Positions 32,636-40,676 of a stretch of DNA of 54,993 bases are shown one piece after another. The notes below the pieces were generated by a model, which ran no database searches, was not told the origin of the DNA, and saw nothing but the letters and a program-made list of their open reading frames with translations. The position numbers and the translations under genes are program-made. Within the stretch, counting starts at the first letter, position 1. Each line of letters begins with the position of its first letter. The stretch is taken from positions 1-54,993 of the forward strand of contig CAKTUU010000012.1 of NCBI GenBank assembly GCA_934621505.1, in the 5' to 3' direction. Source of the stretch: an uncultured Clostridia bacterium. Its GTDB lineage: Bacteria > Bacillota > Clostridia > Christensenellales > Aristaeellaceae.

Positions 32636-35116
32636 ATGAAAAAATGGTTGGCAATTTTCATGAGCGTGGTTCTGCTGCTTGCCTGTGTGAACCCGCTGGC
32701 CATGGCCCAAGAGGGCGAAGGGGAGAGCCTGGAGAAGGCGGTTGTGACGGCGGAACCCGAACCGGCGAACCCCGAGCCTCAGTCGGAAGAACCGTCGCCC
32801 CAGCAGGAGCAGCAGACGCAGACTCCCCAGACAGAAGGCGAAGCTCCGACCACCCAGCCTGCGCAGCAGGAGCCGACCCCTGAACCCGCCACGCCGACCC
32901 CCGCTCCCCAGACGGAAGCGCCTACGGCAACTCCGGAGCCTGAACCTGTCTACGGCTCTGACGACCTGTATCAGGTAGAGCTGTATTTCCCTGCTTCGGC
33001 AAAAGACGCGGAAGCGGTAACCGTTGTACTTTCGGCTGATTTGCCGGACGGCGGCACGGTTGAGGTAAGCAGTAAGACCATGCGGCCCATTCCCGGCGGC
33101 GTAGCCTGCGCCTCCTTTTCGCTGTACGGCGTGCCCAAGAGCTATCAGCTGCGGGCCAAGGCTGCGGCCTATGGCGCGGCAAGCCTTCGCTACGCCTATG
33201 ACAAACAGATTGGCGAAACCCTGGCCAAGGCGGATGGTTACGGCTTTGTCTGCCATACGCAAAGCAAAAGCTGCGTGATTGAGGTGCTGGCGCTGGAAGC
33301 GCCGGCGGCGGAGCCGGTCACGCTGGAGGCGGCGGACAGCCAGCCGGTTGATGCCGGCCAGAATCAGCCCGCCGGCCCCAACGCTGATCAGGGCCAGAGC
33401 GATGGTGGTGCCGACGAAAATCAGGGCGAGGTTGTGCCTCCCGCTCAGGATTTTTCTCATGCGTATCACCTGACGCTGAATATTCAGGCCCACGATGTAT
33501 CCACGGTGCTGTCTGTGGACGGGACGGTTGCTTATACGGCAAACGCGGGCTGCCAGCTGGATAGTTTGAACGCGGCTTCCAGCAACAGACGCTTTGGCGT
33601 AGTCGTTCGGTCCGGCACTATGACGGCGACGACGGTGGGCCTGGTGGTCACCCTGTCCCACGATGTGCTGAATAGTCTGAAATATACCGTTACCCTGAAT
33701 CCCATCACTCATGAAGTGCAGGTTTCGCAGGCACAAGAAGATGTGGGTCAGCTTGCATTTGAAAATGGCGCGGCCGACACAAAGACGGTTACGGCTGTGG
33801 CGGTAACGGATACGACCTATTCCGCCACGCTGGATTTTGCCGCCAAGCTGGCTGGCGGTACAACCTCGCTGAAAACCCGGCTGATCTGGCTGCAAGGCGG
33901 TCAGGATGTTTCCACCTCCGGCGGTCCGGCTGTGCTGGACAGCGCCGCCGTTACTGCGGTGCTGCAACGGTCCATGGACGGCGTTACTTGGTCCGCCTAT
34001 ACCGACGCGGACGGCAATGCCGTCAAGGCGGTGCTGAACCGCGCCAATGGCTGGACCTGCACCTTTGACAACCTGCCTACCACGGCGGCGGACGGCGCCA
34101 CACAAATGTCCTACCGGGCAGTGGAATCGGAAACGCCTGCCAGCTGGTATACCCATGACGGTACGCCGGTTGTGAAGGACGGCGTTTGCGTCCTGACCAA
34201 TCTGGTGGCTGCGGCTGACGCGCAGGTGCAGATTGACAACATGACCCAAAACCCGGTGCGCGCCGCAACCAATGTGGGCGGTTATGTGGCCGTGGAGGGG
34301 GATAACTGGCAGTACGATATCAGCGGCTACACCACCGGCAAAACCACCGTTTCCTGGAAGAATGAAGCCAACTGGTTCCATCGCAATACCTTCCGCGTCA
34401 GCTATCAGGAGGCCGGTTCCAGCGAGTGGAAAAATGTAACCTGTTCACTAGGCGATATCAGCGCGCTAAAGCAGGTCGGCTACTTCCAGAACGCGGCCAT
34501 CAGCCAGTCCAGCGCCAACGGCATTACCACCTATACCCTGAGCCTGGCCCGCAGCGCCGCCGAGCTGCCCGCCATGACCCGGGTGGAGATTGGCTTTGAC
34601 GCAACGCTGGCTGTGGAAAACACCACCTACAAGAACCGGGGCGGTCAGGTGGGCATTAACAGCTGGGACGACGGTTACGACGGCCGCTATACCATCCTGA
34701 ACGCGGCGGGCTACGCCAGCTCCGGCTATGTGGCGCGTACCAATTACCTGCAAATCGGCAACCCGGGCGAGGTAAATGATAAGTACAACAAGAATGGTTC
34801 CGCCATTCGCATTCGCAAAACCGGCGATTTTAAGGTGTATGTAAGCGCCGTTCTGGCGGGTGAGCGGGTGAAGGTGCCCGTTACAGGCTCGGTGGTTGTG
34901 TACAAGCGGGATAGCTACGGCAACCCCATTCACGTCTGCTTCCGCTTTGACAGCCTGCCGATTCCGCTGGATGTGGGCATTCCCTTTACCACCTACGCTT
35001 CCAACTACGGTCCCCAGACCGGCGACCCCATGCCCGCTGTGGCGGGAATGATGGCCGTCAGCGGCGTAATGCTGTTTGTACTGAGGGACGACAAGCGCAA
35101 AAAGGCGGCCAAATAA
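32636..35116 (+). CDS. Sortase-anchored surface protein with Pro/Thr/Glu-rich N terminus
   Basis: The 826-residue protein has a signal peptide (MKKWLAIFMSVVLLLACVNP, cut near AMA-QEG) and a long Pro, Thr, Gln and Glu-rich segment (to about 105). Several beta-rich regions without a family I recognise follow. The C-terminal sorting signal is GPQTGD, a hydrophobic helix and DDKRKK. ATG 32636 is preferred over ATG 32627, which abuts the GGGAGAG ribosome binding site. The gene directly follows the sortase gene, so it is the obvious substrate. Cna-like strand patterns (TVSWKNEANW, VFRVSYQEAG-like) suggest an adhesin, but no ligand is known. Confidence 0.8.
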   Translation: MKKWLAIFMSVVLLLACVNPLAMAQEGEGESLEKAVVTAEPEPANPEPQSEEPSPQQEQQTQTPQTEGEAPTTQPAQQEPTPEPATPTPAPQTEAPTATPEPEPVYGSDDLYQVELYFPASAKDAEAVTVVLSADLPDGGTVEVSSKTMRPIPGGVACASFSLYGVPKSYQLRAKAAAYGAASLRYAYDKQIGETLAKADGYGFVCHTQSKSCVIEVLALEAPAAEPVTLEAADSQPVDAGQNQPAGPNADQGQSDGGADENQGEVVPPAQDFSHAYHLTLNIQAHDVSTVLSVDGTVAYTANAGCQLDSLNAASSNRRFGVVVRSGTMTATTVGLVVTLSHDVLNSLKYTVTLNPITHEVQVSQAQEDVGQLAFENGAADTKTVTAVAVTDTTYSATLDFAAKLAGGTTSLKTRLIWLQGGQDVSTSGGPAVLDSAAVTAVLQRSMDGVTWSAYTDADGNAVKAVLNRANGWTCTFDNLPTTAADGATQMSYRAVESETPASWYTHDGTPVVKDGVCVLTNLVAAADAQVQIDNMTQNPVRAATNVGGYVAVEGDNWQYDISGYTTGKTTVSWKNEANWFHRNTFRVSYQEAGSSEWKNVTCSLGDISALKQVGYFQNAAISQSSANGITTYTLSLARSAAELPAMTRVEIGFDATLAVENTTYKNRGGQVGINSWDDGYDGRYTILNAAGYASSGYVARTNYLQIGNPGEVNDKYNKNGSAIRIRKTGDFKVYVSAVLAGERVKVPVTGSVVVYKRDSYGNPIHVCFRFDSLPIPLDVGIPFTTYASNYGPQTGDPMPAVAGMMAVSGVMLFVLRDDKRKKAAK

Positions 35117-35120
35117 ACCG

Positions 35121-35330
35121 AATCCCCGCGTCATACCGGCAACGGATGACGCGGGGATTTTAGCTTGTCAAAGAATCTTTTTCAAAAAATTATCAGAGAA
35201 GTGCCAGCCGGAATCGTATTGACCGGCTGCAAAAGTACCCCTTTCGTTCATTGCGCGCGGCATTGCATCGCACGAGCTTTTCTGACGAAAAGTTTCCGCG
35301 TCATACCGGCAACGGATGACGCGGAAACTT
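35121..35330. repeat. Hairpin-bounded intergenic element between convergent genes
   Basis: The left hairpin has a 14-bp stem AATCCCCGCGTCAT with its complement and the loop ACCGGCAACGG. The right one has the same core (35126-35154 equals 35296-35324) but outer pairs changed on both arms (GTTTCCG instead of TCCCCG). Such compensated change shows that pairing is kept. Both are followed by T-rich sequence and can end the plus-strand surface gene and the minus-strand ATPase gene. In between lie a GCCGG/CCGGC hairpin and a CGAGCTTTTCTGACG end that resembles the end of the element at 48 kb. Confidence 0.75.
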
Positions 35331-35335
35331 TTTTG

Positions 35336-36379
35336 TCAGGCTTTTTCGGTTTCTTCGCCGCCGCCTGCGGCGCGAATATCATCGCAGGTCAGCAGCATCA
35401 GCTGCTCGCGGGTCACCTCCGGCTGCTGGGCCAGCCGGTCTGCCTGGGCGCTGACGGCCCGCTCAAACAGGTTGCGCACGCCGCGGGCGTTGCCAAAGCC
35501 CTTCACATCCAGACTGTACAGGGCCAGCAGACTGCGCAGCAGGTTCCGGGCGTCATCGGCCAGCTGGTAGCCGCTTTGCTTGCAGCGCATATCAAAGATA
35601 TCCATCATTTCCTGCACGGTATAATCCGGGAAGTGCAGGAAACGGTTAAACCGGCTTTCCAGCCCCGGGTTGGAATGGACAAATTCCTCCATCAGCTCGG
35701 TATAGCCCGCTACAATCACAATCAGGTCGTCCCGGTGGTCCTCCATGGCCTTCAGCAGGGTGTCCACCGCCTCCTGACCGTAGTCGTTGCCGCCCCGGTT
35801 GGTCAGGGCGTAGGCCTCGTCGATAAACAAAACGCCGCCCAAAGCCTTTTGAATGACCTCGCCGGTTTTGATGGCGGTTTGCCCCACAAATCCAGCTACC
35901 AGACCGCTGCGGTCTACCTCCACCAAATGACCCTTGCTTAAAATGCCCAGGGATTTGTAAATGCGGGACATCAGCCGGGCCACCATGGTTTTGCCGGTGC
36001 CCGGATTGCCGGAAAACACCATGTGCAGGGACAAATCCTTTACCGGCAGGCCGTTTTCCCGGCGCAGGTTCTGTACGGTAACCAGATTGATCAGGCTTTG
36101 CACCTCTTTTTTGACGGTATCCAGCCCGATATAGCCTTCCAGCTCCTTTTGCAAATCCTCTATTTTTTCCGGGGGGTCTTCCTGGGTCTGCTGGGAATCC
36201 GCCTGGACAGGCGCCTGGGTTTGCTGCTGGGGTGCGGCGGGCTGCCCGGTTTTCTCGGAAGGGTCGGAGGGCGTTGGCATCCCCCACAAATCGTCCGCAA
36301 TGCGGTTCAGGTTGCTGCGGGTCATCTGGTTGATAACGTCCATCTGCAGCCGGATGATTTCATCCTTACGGTCATCCAT
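35336..36379 (-). CDS. AAA+ ATPase of the CbxX/CfqX (SpoVK-like) family
   Basis: This 347-residue protein has a 65-residue N-terminal part with a Gln/Pro-rich linker, then a CbxX-type AAA domain: ELEGYIGLDTVKKEVQSL before Walker A (GNPGTGKT), a GFVGQTAIKT pore-region motif, Walker B (VLFIDEAYAL), VIVAGY, and SRFNRFLHFPDY with the arginine finger. Relatives remodel protein complexes (CbbX on Rubisco, SpoVK in sporulation, EccA near type VII secretion). The partner here is unknown. It is last in a minus-strand operon behind two membrane or secreted proteins, with a 24-base gap. Confidence 0.88.
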   Translation of the reverse strand: MDDRKDEIIRLQMDVINQMTRSNLNRIADDLWGMPTPSDPSEKTGQPAAPQQQTQAPVQADSQQTQEDPPEKIEDLQKELEGYIGLDTVKKEVQSLINLVTVQNLRRENGLPVKDLSLHMVFSGNPGTGKTMVARLMSRIYKSLGILSKGHLVEVDRSGLVAGFVGQTAIKTGEVIQKALGGVLFIDEAYALTNRGGNDYGQEAVDTLLKAMEDHRDDLIVIVAGYTELMEEFVHSNPGLESRFNRFLHFPDYTVQEMMDIFDMRCKQSGYQLADDARNLLRSLLALYSLDVKGFGNARGVRNLFERAVSAQADRLAQQPEVTREQLMLLTCDDIRAAGGGEETEKA

Positions 36380-36403
36380 GGTACTTTCATCCTTTCCCGG
36401 AAG

Positions 36404-38203
36404 TTACTCCTGCATCAGCGCCTGCTGTGGAATAAACAGGCGGCATTCCTTATCCTCCATGGTGGTTTGCACATAGGCCCAGTCGTTGCCCAGGAAGGCC
36501 AGCAGCACCACCTGCTCGCCCGCCGGGATGGTGCGGATGGTTTCCTGCCCATACAGGGGATCGTCGGTGGCCTTGGCGTCGCTGGTCAGGGTAATGGGAA
36601 TATTGCTGAAGGCCAGCTGAGCCACGCCCTCCGGGTTGTCCAGGGTCATATCGTCAATGTAACCCATGCGGCCCCGGGAACCGTTGCCGATGGTATAGCT
36701 GACCAGCACCCATTCGCCCACCCGGCCATAAATGGCCACGTTGTCATTGGTGGTTACCTGGGCCTTTTTGCTGCGCCAGGCCTGCTCTGACGGGGCGGAG
36801 TATACATCCAGGGTACGCGCCCGGGCAAAGGAGGCGTCGCCCAGCTGCGCCAGGGTGGGCGCTTCCTGCTGGGCCCGCTCGTAGGGGGACAGGGTGGGCG
36901 TGGGCGCCGGCGTTGGCGTAGGCGTTGGAGCCGCCGTGGGGGTGGGGGACGGACTGGGGGTAGGCGTGGGGGCCGGGGTGGGCGTAGGCACCGGCGTTGG
37001 GGTGGGGGTGACAAACTCCTCGGGAGCTACGGCCTCGCCCTGCCGGTTCAGCACATAGCCGCTCAGGCCGCCGCTGCCGTCCCGCAGGGTAAAGGCGCTG
37101 TCACTGCCAATATCCAGCGTGCCGGTCAGGGTATCGCTTTCCAGATAGCCGTCGATCAGGGTGTAATCCTCTACCCGCACCGTCAGCAGCTTGCCGTCGG
37201 CGGTAAACTGATAGTAAACGGTCCCGTCCGTGCCCAGCTGCTTCCACAGGCCATGGGTCAGCACATCCGCCATGATAGCGTCGCTGCCCGCCAGCGGCAT
37301 GGGCGTGGGGGTGGATACCGGCGGCAGAGAAAAGTTGGGGTCCAGCGTGTTTTGCGGGCCGGGGGTAACGGTGGGGAGAGGCGTTGGCGCAGGCTCATAC
37401 GCGGCGCTCTCCGCTGTGGCGGCAGGCTCGGCCGTTGCCAAATAAATAGCGGTAGGCCCATCCGCGCCGCCGATGATGGCCGTATCATCCGCCGGTTCGT
37501 CCGCAGCGTCCGTCACATCCATACCGTCGTCGTCGTCGTCCCCGTCTTCAAAAACCTGGGAGGGGGTCAGGCCCAGATCCTCCCAGGGAATATCCACCAC
37601 GGTGGGCGCGTCGCACAGTGTATTGCCATCGTAAATCACGCGAAAAGCCCTGGCGGACAGGTAATAGGAATTGGGCAGGGGCGTTTCCGCAGCGCTGGCG
37701 GGCAATACGGTCATGCCCTGGGCCAGCGCCTGCTCGTAAGCGGCCTGACGCAGGGCGGATTCAATCTGCTCCCGGGATTCGGTAAACAAATCTTCCAGCT
37801 CCAGCAGACGCTGAGCGGCAAGGTCCACCACCCGGTAAAAAAAGACATAGCGGGTTTGGTCGCCTTCCTTGTAGCGCACGTTGGCCTCTACGGACAGCAG
37901 GCTGGCAAAGTCCAGCGATGCGCAGTAGCCTCCCCGGATGCTGGACGTCTGGTCGCTTTGCGCGCCGCACAGCGCCTGAAAGGGTCTGGTGACGTTCTCC
38001 TCCAAAAAGGCTTGCAAACCGGCGTCATCGCAGACAAAGGCGGGATAATCCACCGCCAGGGACAGCCCGTCGGTTTGTCCCTCCAAATGATTGCGCAAAA
38101 CGGTTACGCCGCTGCCGGTCACATCCACTTCCCCTTCCGCCAGAGCGGGCAAAACGGACAGGGCCGTCATCGCCGCCAGCAGCCAGGCTAAAAATCGTTT
38201 CAT
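36404..38203 (-). CDS. Secreted protein with Pro/Thr stalk and SH3-like end, carrying a GGADGPT motif
   Basis: I do not recognise the whole protein. Its 599 residues comprise a signal peptide (MKRFLAWLLAAMTALSVLPA, cut after ALA), a globular part (about 25-210) with a DUF3298/RsiV-like feel, and an acidic patch EDGDDDDDG. Next come the motif IIGGADGPTAIYL (about 238-250), a region with a WKQLGTDG beta unit and a Pro-Thr repeat linker (about 395-440). The C-terminal part is SH3-like. There is no sorting signal. The GGADGPT motif is otherwise typical of sodium-pumping decarboxylase beta subunits, but this is not a membrane pump. It overlaps the upstream gene by ATGA. Confidence 0.7.
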   Translation of the reverse strand: MKRFLAWLLAAMTALSVLPALAEGEVDVTGSGVTVLRNHLEGQTDGLSLAVDYPAFVCDDAGLQAFLEENVTRPFQALCGAQSDQTSSIRGGYCASLDFASLLSVEANVRYKEGDQTRYVFFYRVVDLAAQRLLELEDLFTESREQIESALRQAAYEQALAQGMTVLPASAAETPLPNSYYLSARAFRVIYDGNTLCDAPTVVDIPWEDLGLTPSQVFEDGDDDDDGMDVTDAADEPADDTAIIGGADGPTAIYLATAEPAATAESAAYEPAPTPLPTVTPGPQNTLDPNFSLPPVSTPTPMPLAGSDAIMADVLTHGLWKQLGTDGTVYYQFTADGKLLTVRVEDYTLIDGYLESDTLTGTLDIGSDSAFTLRDGSGGLSGYVLNRQGEAVAPEEFVTPTPTPVPTPTPAPTPTPSPSPTPTAAPTPTPTPAPTPTLSPYERAQQEAPTLAQLGDASFARARTLDVYSAPSEQAWRSKKAQVTTNDNVAIYGRVGEWVLVSYTIGNGSRGRMGYIDDMTLDNPEGVAQLAFSNIPITLTSDAKATDDPLYGQETIRTIPAGEQVVLLAFLGNDWAYVQTTMEDKECRLFIPQQALMQE

Positions 38204-39903
38204 GGGTTGGTCCCCCCTTCAAATTCACCTTCCAGCAGGATGGGATAATCCTGCTGCGCCGAAAGCGCCACATATTCCACCTTCCCGTCCTTTTCCAGCA
38301 GGAAGGAATAGGACAGCGGCATGGGGTACTGGCCCGCCTGCACCGTGTGAATGGTGAAGCCGCCCAGAGATACCTGGTTCCAGATCAAATCGCTGTCCAT
38401 GGGACGAATGGCGTCATAATCGTAGCCGTAGTGCTGAGCGCCGGCTACAAACAGGCCGTACTTGCCGCTTTCCGGGTCCCGCACCACCAGCGCGCCGCAG
38501 TCCGGATAAGCGTCCGCCTGGTCGGATGTGGCCACAGGCGTTTGCACATCCGGCAGACAGTACAGACTTCCATCGTTTACATAGGCCATGCCGCAGGCGC
38601 TGGCCACCACATCGTCCGTGTGCGCCGCGCTTTTCCAGCGCAGCGTCTGTCCGTCCTGACCCAGCACGTACAGCAGGTAGCGCTGATCCGCGTCCGCGGT
38701 GCTGCCGGTATCCACATAGCCCACGGTATACGCACCCGTAAACGGAAACAGCCGGCTGAACCACAGGCTGCTGATCAACTGCCCGTCCCGGTTCAGAAAG
38801 TTGCGCGTGCCATCCGCCAGATTTTCCACCGCAGCCCAGCCGTACTGCATGGGGTGCAGCCGCAGCGCAGCGCCCAGCTGGCTTTCCAGATTGGCGGTGC
38901 GGATCAGGGCCGATCCGTCGCTGCCCACCAGCCAGGGGGACTGGTTGACGTAAAACGCGCCGTCCGCCTGCAAGATCATATCCTGAGCGGTCAGCCCTTC
39001 AAAGTAGCACAGCAGGCGGCCCTGATTGCTGAACAAATAGTAATCGTACAAGCCGTCGGCACGCTGACTGCGGGTGACCACATTGTCGCCGGTTACGATG
39101 CACACGTCCATCGGCAGGCTGCCGCTGAGCTGGCTGATGGCGTTGCGGGCGGTTTGCGTCAGCTCGGTTTCCCTGGCCGCTGTGTAAGCCTTTACGGCTT
39201 CCGCCGGGGAAGCGGCGCTATCGGCCGTGACGGATGCGGGCGCGGACTGGCCGCCGCCAAACAGGCCCAGAATCGGCTTGCGCAGAAGCCACAGAGCCGT
39301 CGCCAGCACAACCGCCGCCGCCACAATAACACCGCGCTTCAAAAGCCGCTTTTTGCGCCGCTTGCGCACGGCGGGTTCCGCGTCGTCCCGTACCTGGTAG
39401 CCGGAAGCGTCCAGCACCTCCCGGCGCTGGGTATCGGCCCAGGTAACCTCCCGGGGACGGTATACATTGCCTGGGCCGCTGTCTGACGGGGCTTCAGGCT
39501 CTTCCGCCCGCATGGCGGGCGCGTAGGCGTACAAATCCATTTTGGGGGCGGGGGCAAAGGCGGGGCCGTCAAAGGCCGTTTCCTCCCCGCTGGGACGGGC
39601 GTAGGGCGAAACCGGCGCTTGAGACGGCGTGTCCGCGAGAGTATCGGCGAACTCCTCCTGGTTGGGGGTATAGCCGGACCAGTTTTCCGCGTCCATTTGG
39701 GCGGACTCTTCATTGGGCGTGTAGGGGGAGGCGTCCATGCCGCTCAGGGGTGCGGGCTCCTCCTCATTAGGCGTATAGTGGCTGTCGTTTGCAGACGGAC
39801 GGCGAAAAGGCGCGTCCGCATCGTCAAAGACCTGCAAATCCCGGGCGGCGTACAGCCGGTCCACCGCCTGCCTGCGGCGGGAACGGGTAGGCTTTTGGGT
39901 CAT
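38200..39903 (-). CDS. Single-pass membrane protein with three YTPNEE-type cytoplasmic repeats
   Basis: The 567-residue protein has a long, disordered N-terminal part (about 1-185) with three repeats: SHYTPNEEE, SPYTPNEES and SGYTPNQEE. A basic stretch (RKRRKKRLLKRG) and one transmembrane helix (about 193-212) follow, then an outside domain of beta units reminiscent of WG/propeller proteins (DGLYDYYLFSNQGRLL, LLYVLGQDGQTLRW). The basic stretch places the repeats in the cytoplasm. The Thr in each repeat could be a target of the kinase encoded 8 kb away, as in FHA-dependent signalling; no FHA protein was seen. The gene starts the operon, has GAGGTGATACC before ATG and is coupled by ATGA to the secreted protein. 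Confidence 0.72.
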   Translation of the reverse strand: MTQKPTRSRRRQAVDRLYAARDLQVFDDADAPFRRPSANDSHYTPNEEEPAPLSGMDASPYTPNEESAQMDAENWSGYTPNQEEFADTLADTPSQAPVSPYARPSGEETAFDGPAFAPAPKMDLYAYAPAMRAEEPEAPSDSGPGNVYRPREVTWADTQRREVLDASGYQVRDDAEPAVRKRRKKRLLKRGVIVAAAVVLATALWLLRKPILGLFGGGQSAPASVTADSAASPAEAVKAYTAARETELTQTARNAISQLSGSLPMDVCIVTGDNVVTRSQRADGLYDYYLFSNQGRLLCYFEGLTAQDMILQADGAFYVNQSPWLVGSDGSALIRTANLESQLGAALRLHPMQYGWAAVENLADGTRNFLNRDGQLISSLWFSRLFPFTGAYTVGYVDTGSTADADQRYLLYVLGQDGQTLRWKSAAHTDDVVASACGMAYVNDGSLYCLPDVQTPVATSDQADAYPDCGALVVRDPESGKYGLFVAGAQHYGYDYDAIRPMDSDLIWNQVSLGGFTIHTVQAGQYPMPLSYSFLLEKDGKVEYVALSAQQDYPILLEGEFEGGTNP

Positions 39904-39958
39904 GGTATCACCTCGTCTTTTTGGTCAAAGCTGGGTTTTTTTAAGAGACTCACACTTT

Positions 39959-39987
39959 ACCTTAGCACGAAACGAAGGCAGCGTCAA
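39959..39987 (-). promoter_or_regulatory. Promoter of the minus-strand membrane protein/ATPase operon
   Basis: Read on the minus strand: TTGACG (39982-39987), a 17-base spacer ending TGC (an extended -10 element), and TAAGGT (39959-39964). The start codon lies about 55 bases downstream. Confidence 0.65.
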
Positions 39988-40012
39988 GGTTTGGCGCTTT
40001 TGGGTGTAAGTC

Positions 40013-40041
40013 TTTACAGAGTTTGCATTTTGTGTTATCCT
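40013..40041 (+). promoter_or_regulatory. Promoter of the TetR-foldase-wall protein operon
   Basis: TTTACA (40013-40018), 17 bases, then TATCCT (40036-40041) with a TGT extended -10. The operator below lies just downstream, where the transcript should start, so repressor binding would block it. Confidence 0.75.
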
Positions 40042-40047
40042 ATCAAT

Positions 40048-40059
40048 AACCGAACGGTT
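40048..40059 (+). promoter_or_regulatory. Probable TetR operator
   Basis: AACCG-AA-CGGTT is a perfect inverted half-site pair, close to the ACCGAACGGTNGGT-type sites bound by AcrR-like TetR regulators. It lies between the -10 element and the TetR gene start at 40086, which suggests autoregulation. Confidence 0.65.
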
Positions 40060-40085
40060 GGTTAGTAAATGATTATGAGGACGAT

Positions 40086-40676
40086 ATGAGAGAACGAGAC
40101 GAACAGGCCTTTCAGCGAAAAAAAGCGGAAATTATGGAAGTCTGCTACAATTGCTATGCGGAAAACGGCCTGACGGGAACGGGCATTCAGGCCCTGGCGG
40201 ACGCCTGCGGCCTGTCCAAGGCCAGCTTGTATACCTATTTTGATACCCTGGACGACCTGATTGTGCAGTCCACCGCCTACTGCATGAGCAAGGTGGAGGA
40301 TGAATTCATGCAGCTGGCTCCCACCCATTTGCAGGATATTCCCCGGTTTATTGAACAGGTGCCCTATTGGACGGCAAAGCGCCATGGGAAAAAATACCGG
40401 CTGATGTATCAGGTCTATACCCACCCCAAATACATTGAGTACGGCAAGCGGTTTTTTGCCGGGGTGAACCAGCGCTATTCCCAGTACGCCCGGCAGATGG
40501 AGCCTCAGCTGGGCATTCCCTGCGACGTCATAACGCCCCTCATCTTTATCTTTGTCCGGGCGGCGGTGCATTATGCGCTGTTTGAGGACGAGTATTACCT
40601 GAAAAGCCAGATGGACATTTTAAAGCAAAGCGTTTTCCTGCTGAGCCGGGAATACCAGAAAGAAGGCAAGTCATGA
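40086..40676 (+). CDS. TetR-family transcriptional regulator
   Basis: This 196-residue regulator has an N-terminal helix-turn-helix (TGIQALADACGLSKASLYTYF) typical of TetR proteins and a helical ligand-binding C terminus with no recognisable specificity. The ATG follows ATGAGGACG. The stop overlaps the foldase start (ATGA). It therefore controls its own operon with the foldase and the large wall protein. Confidence 0.9.
   Translation: MRERDEQAFQRKKAEIMEVCYNCYAENGLTGTGIQALADACGLSKASLYTYFDTLDDLIVQSTAYCMSKVEDEFMQLAPTHLQDIPRFIEQVPYWTAKRHGKKYRLMYQVYTHPKYIEYGKRFFAGVNQRYSQYARQMEPQLGIPCDVITPLIFIFVRAAVHYALFEDEYYLKSQMDILKQSVFLLSREYQKEGKS

Noticed and set aside
35165..35941. Plus-strand frame overlapping the CbxX-type ATPase gene
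   Set aside because: It starts inside the intergenic repeat and then runs antisense to a well-supported AAA domain.
37440..37490. Sodium-translocating decarboxylase beta subunit
   Set aside because: Only the short GGADGPT motif is present; the protein is exported and lacks the many membrane helices.
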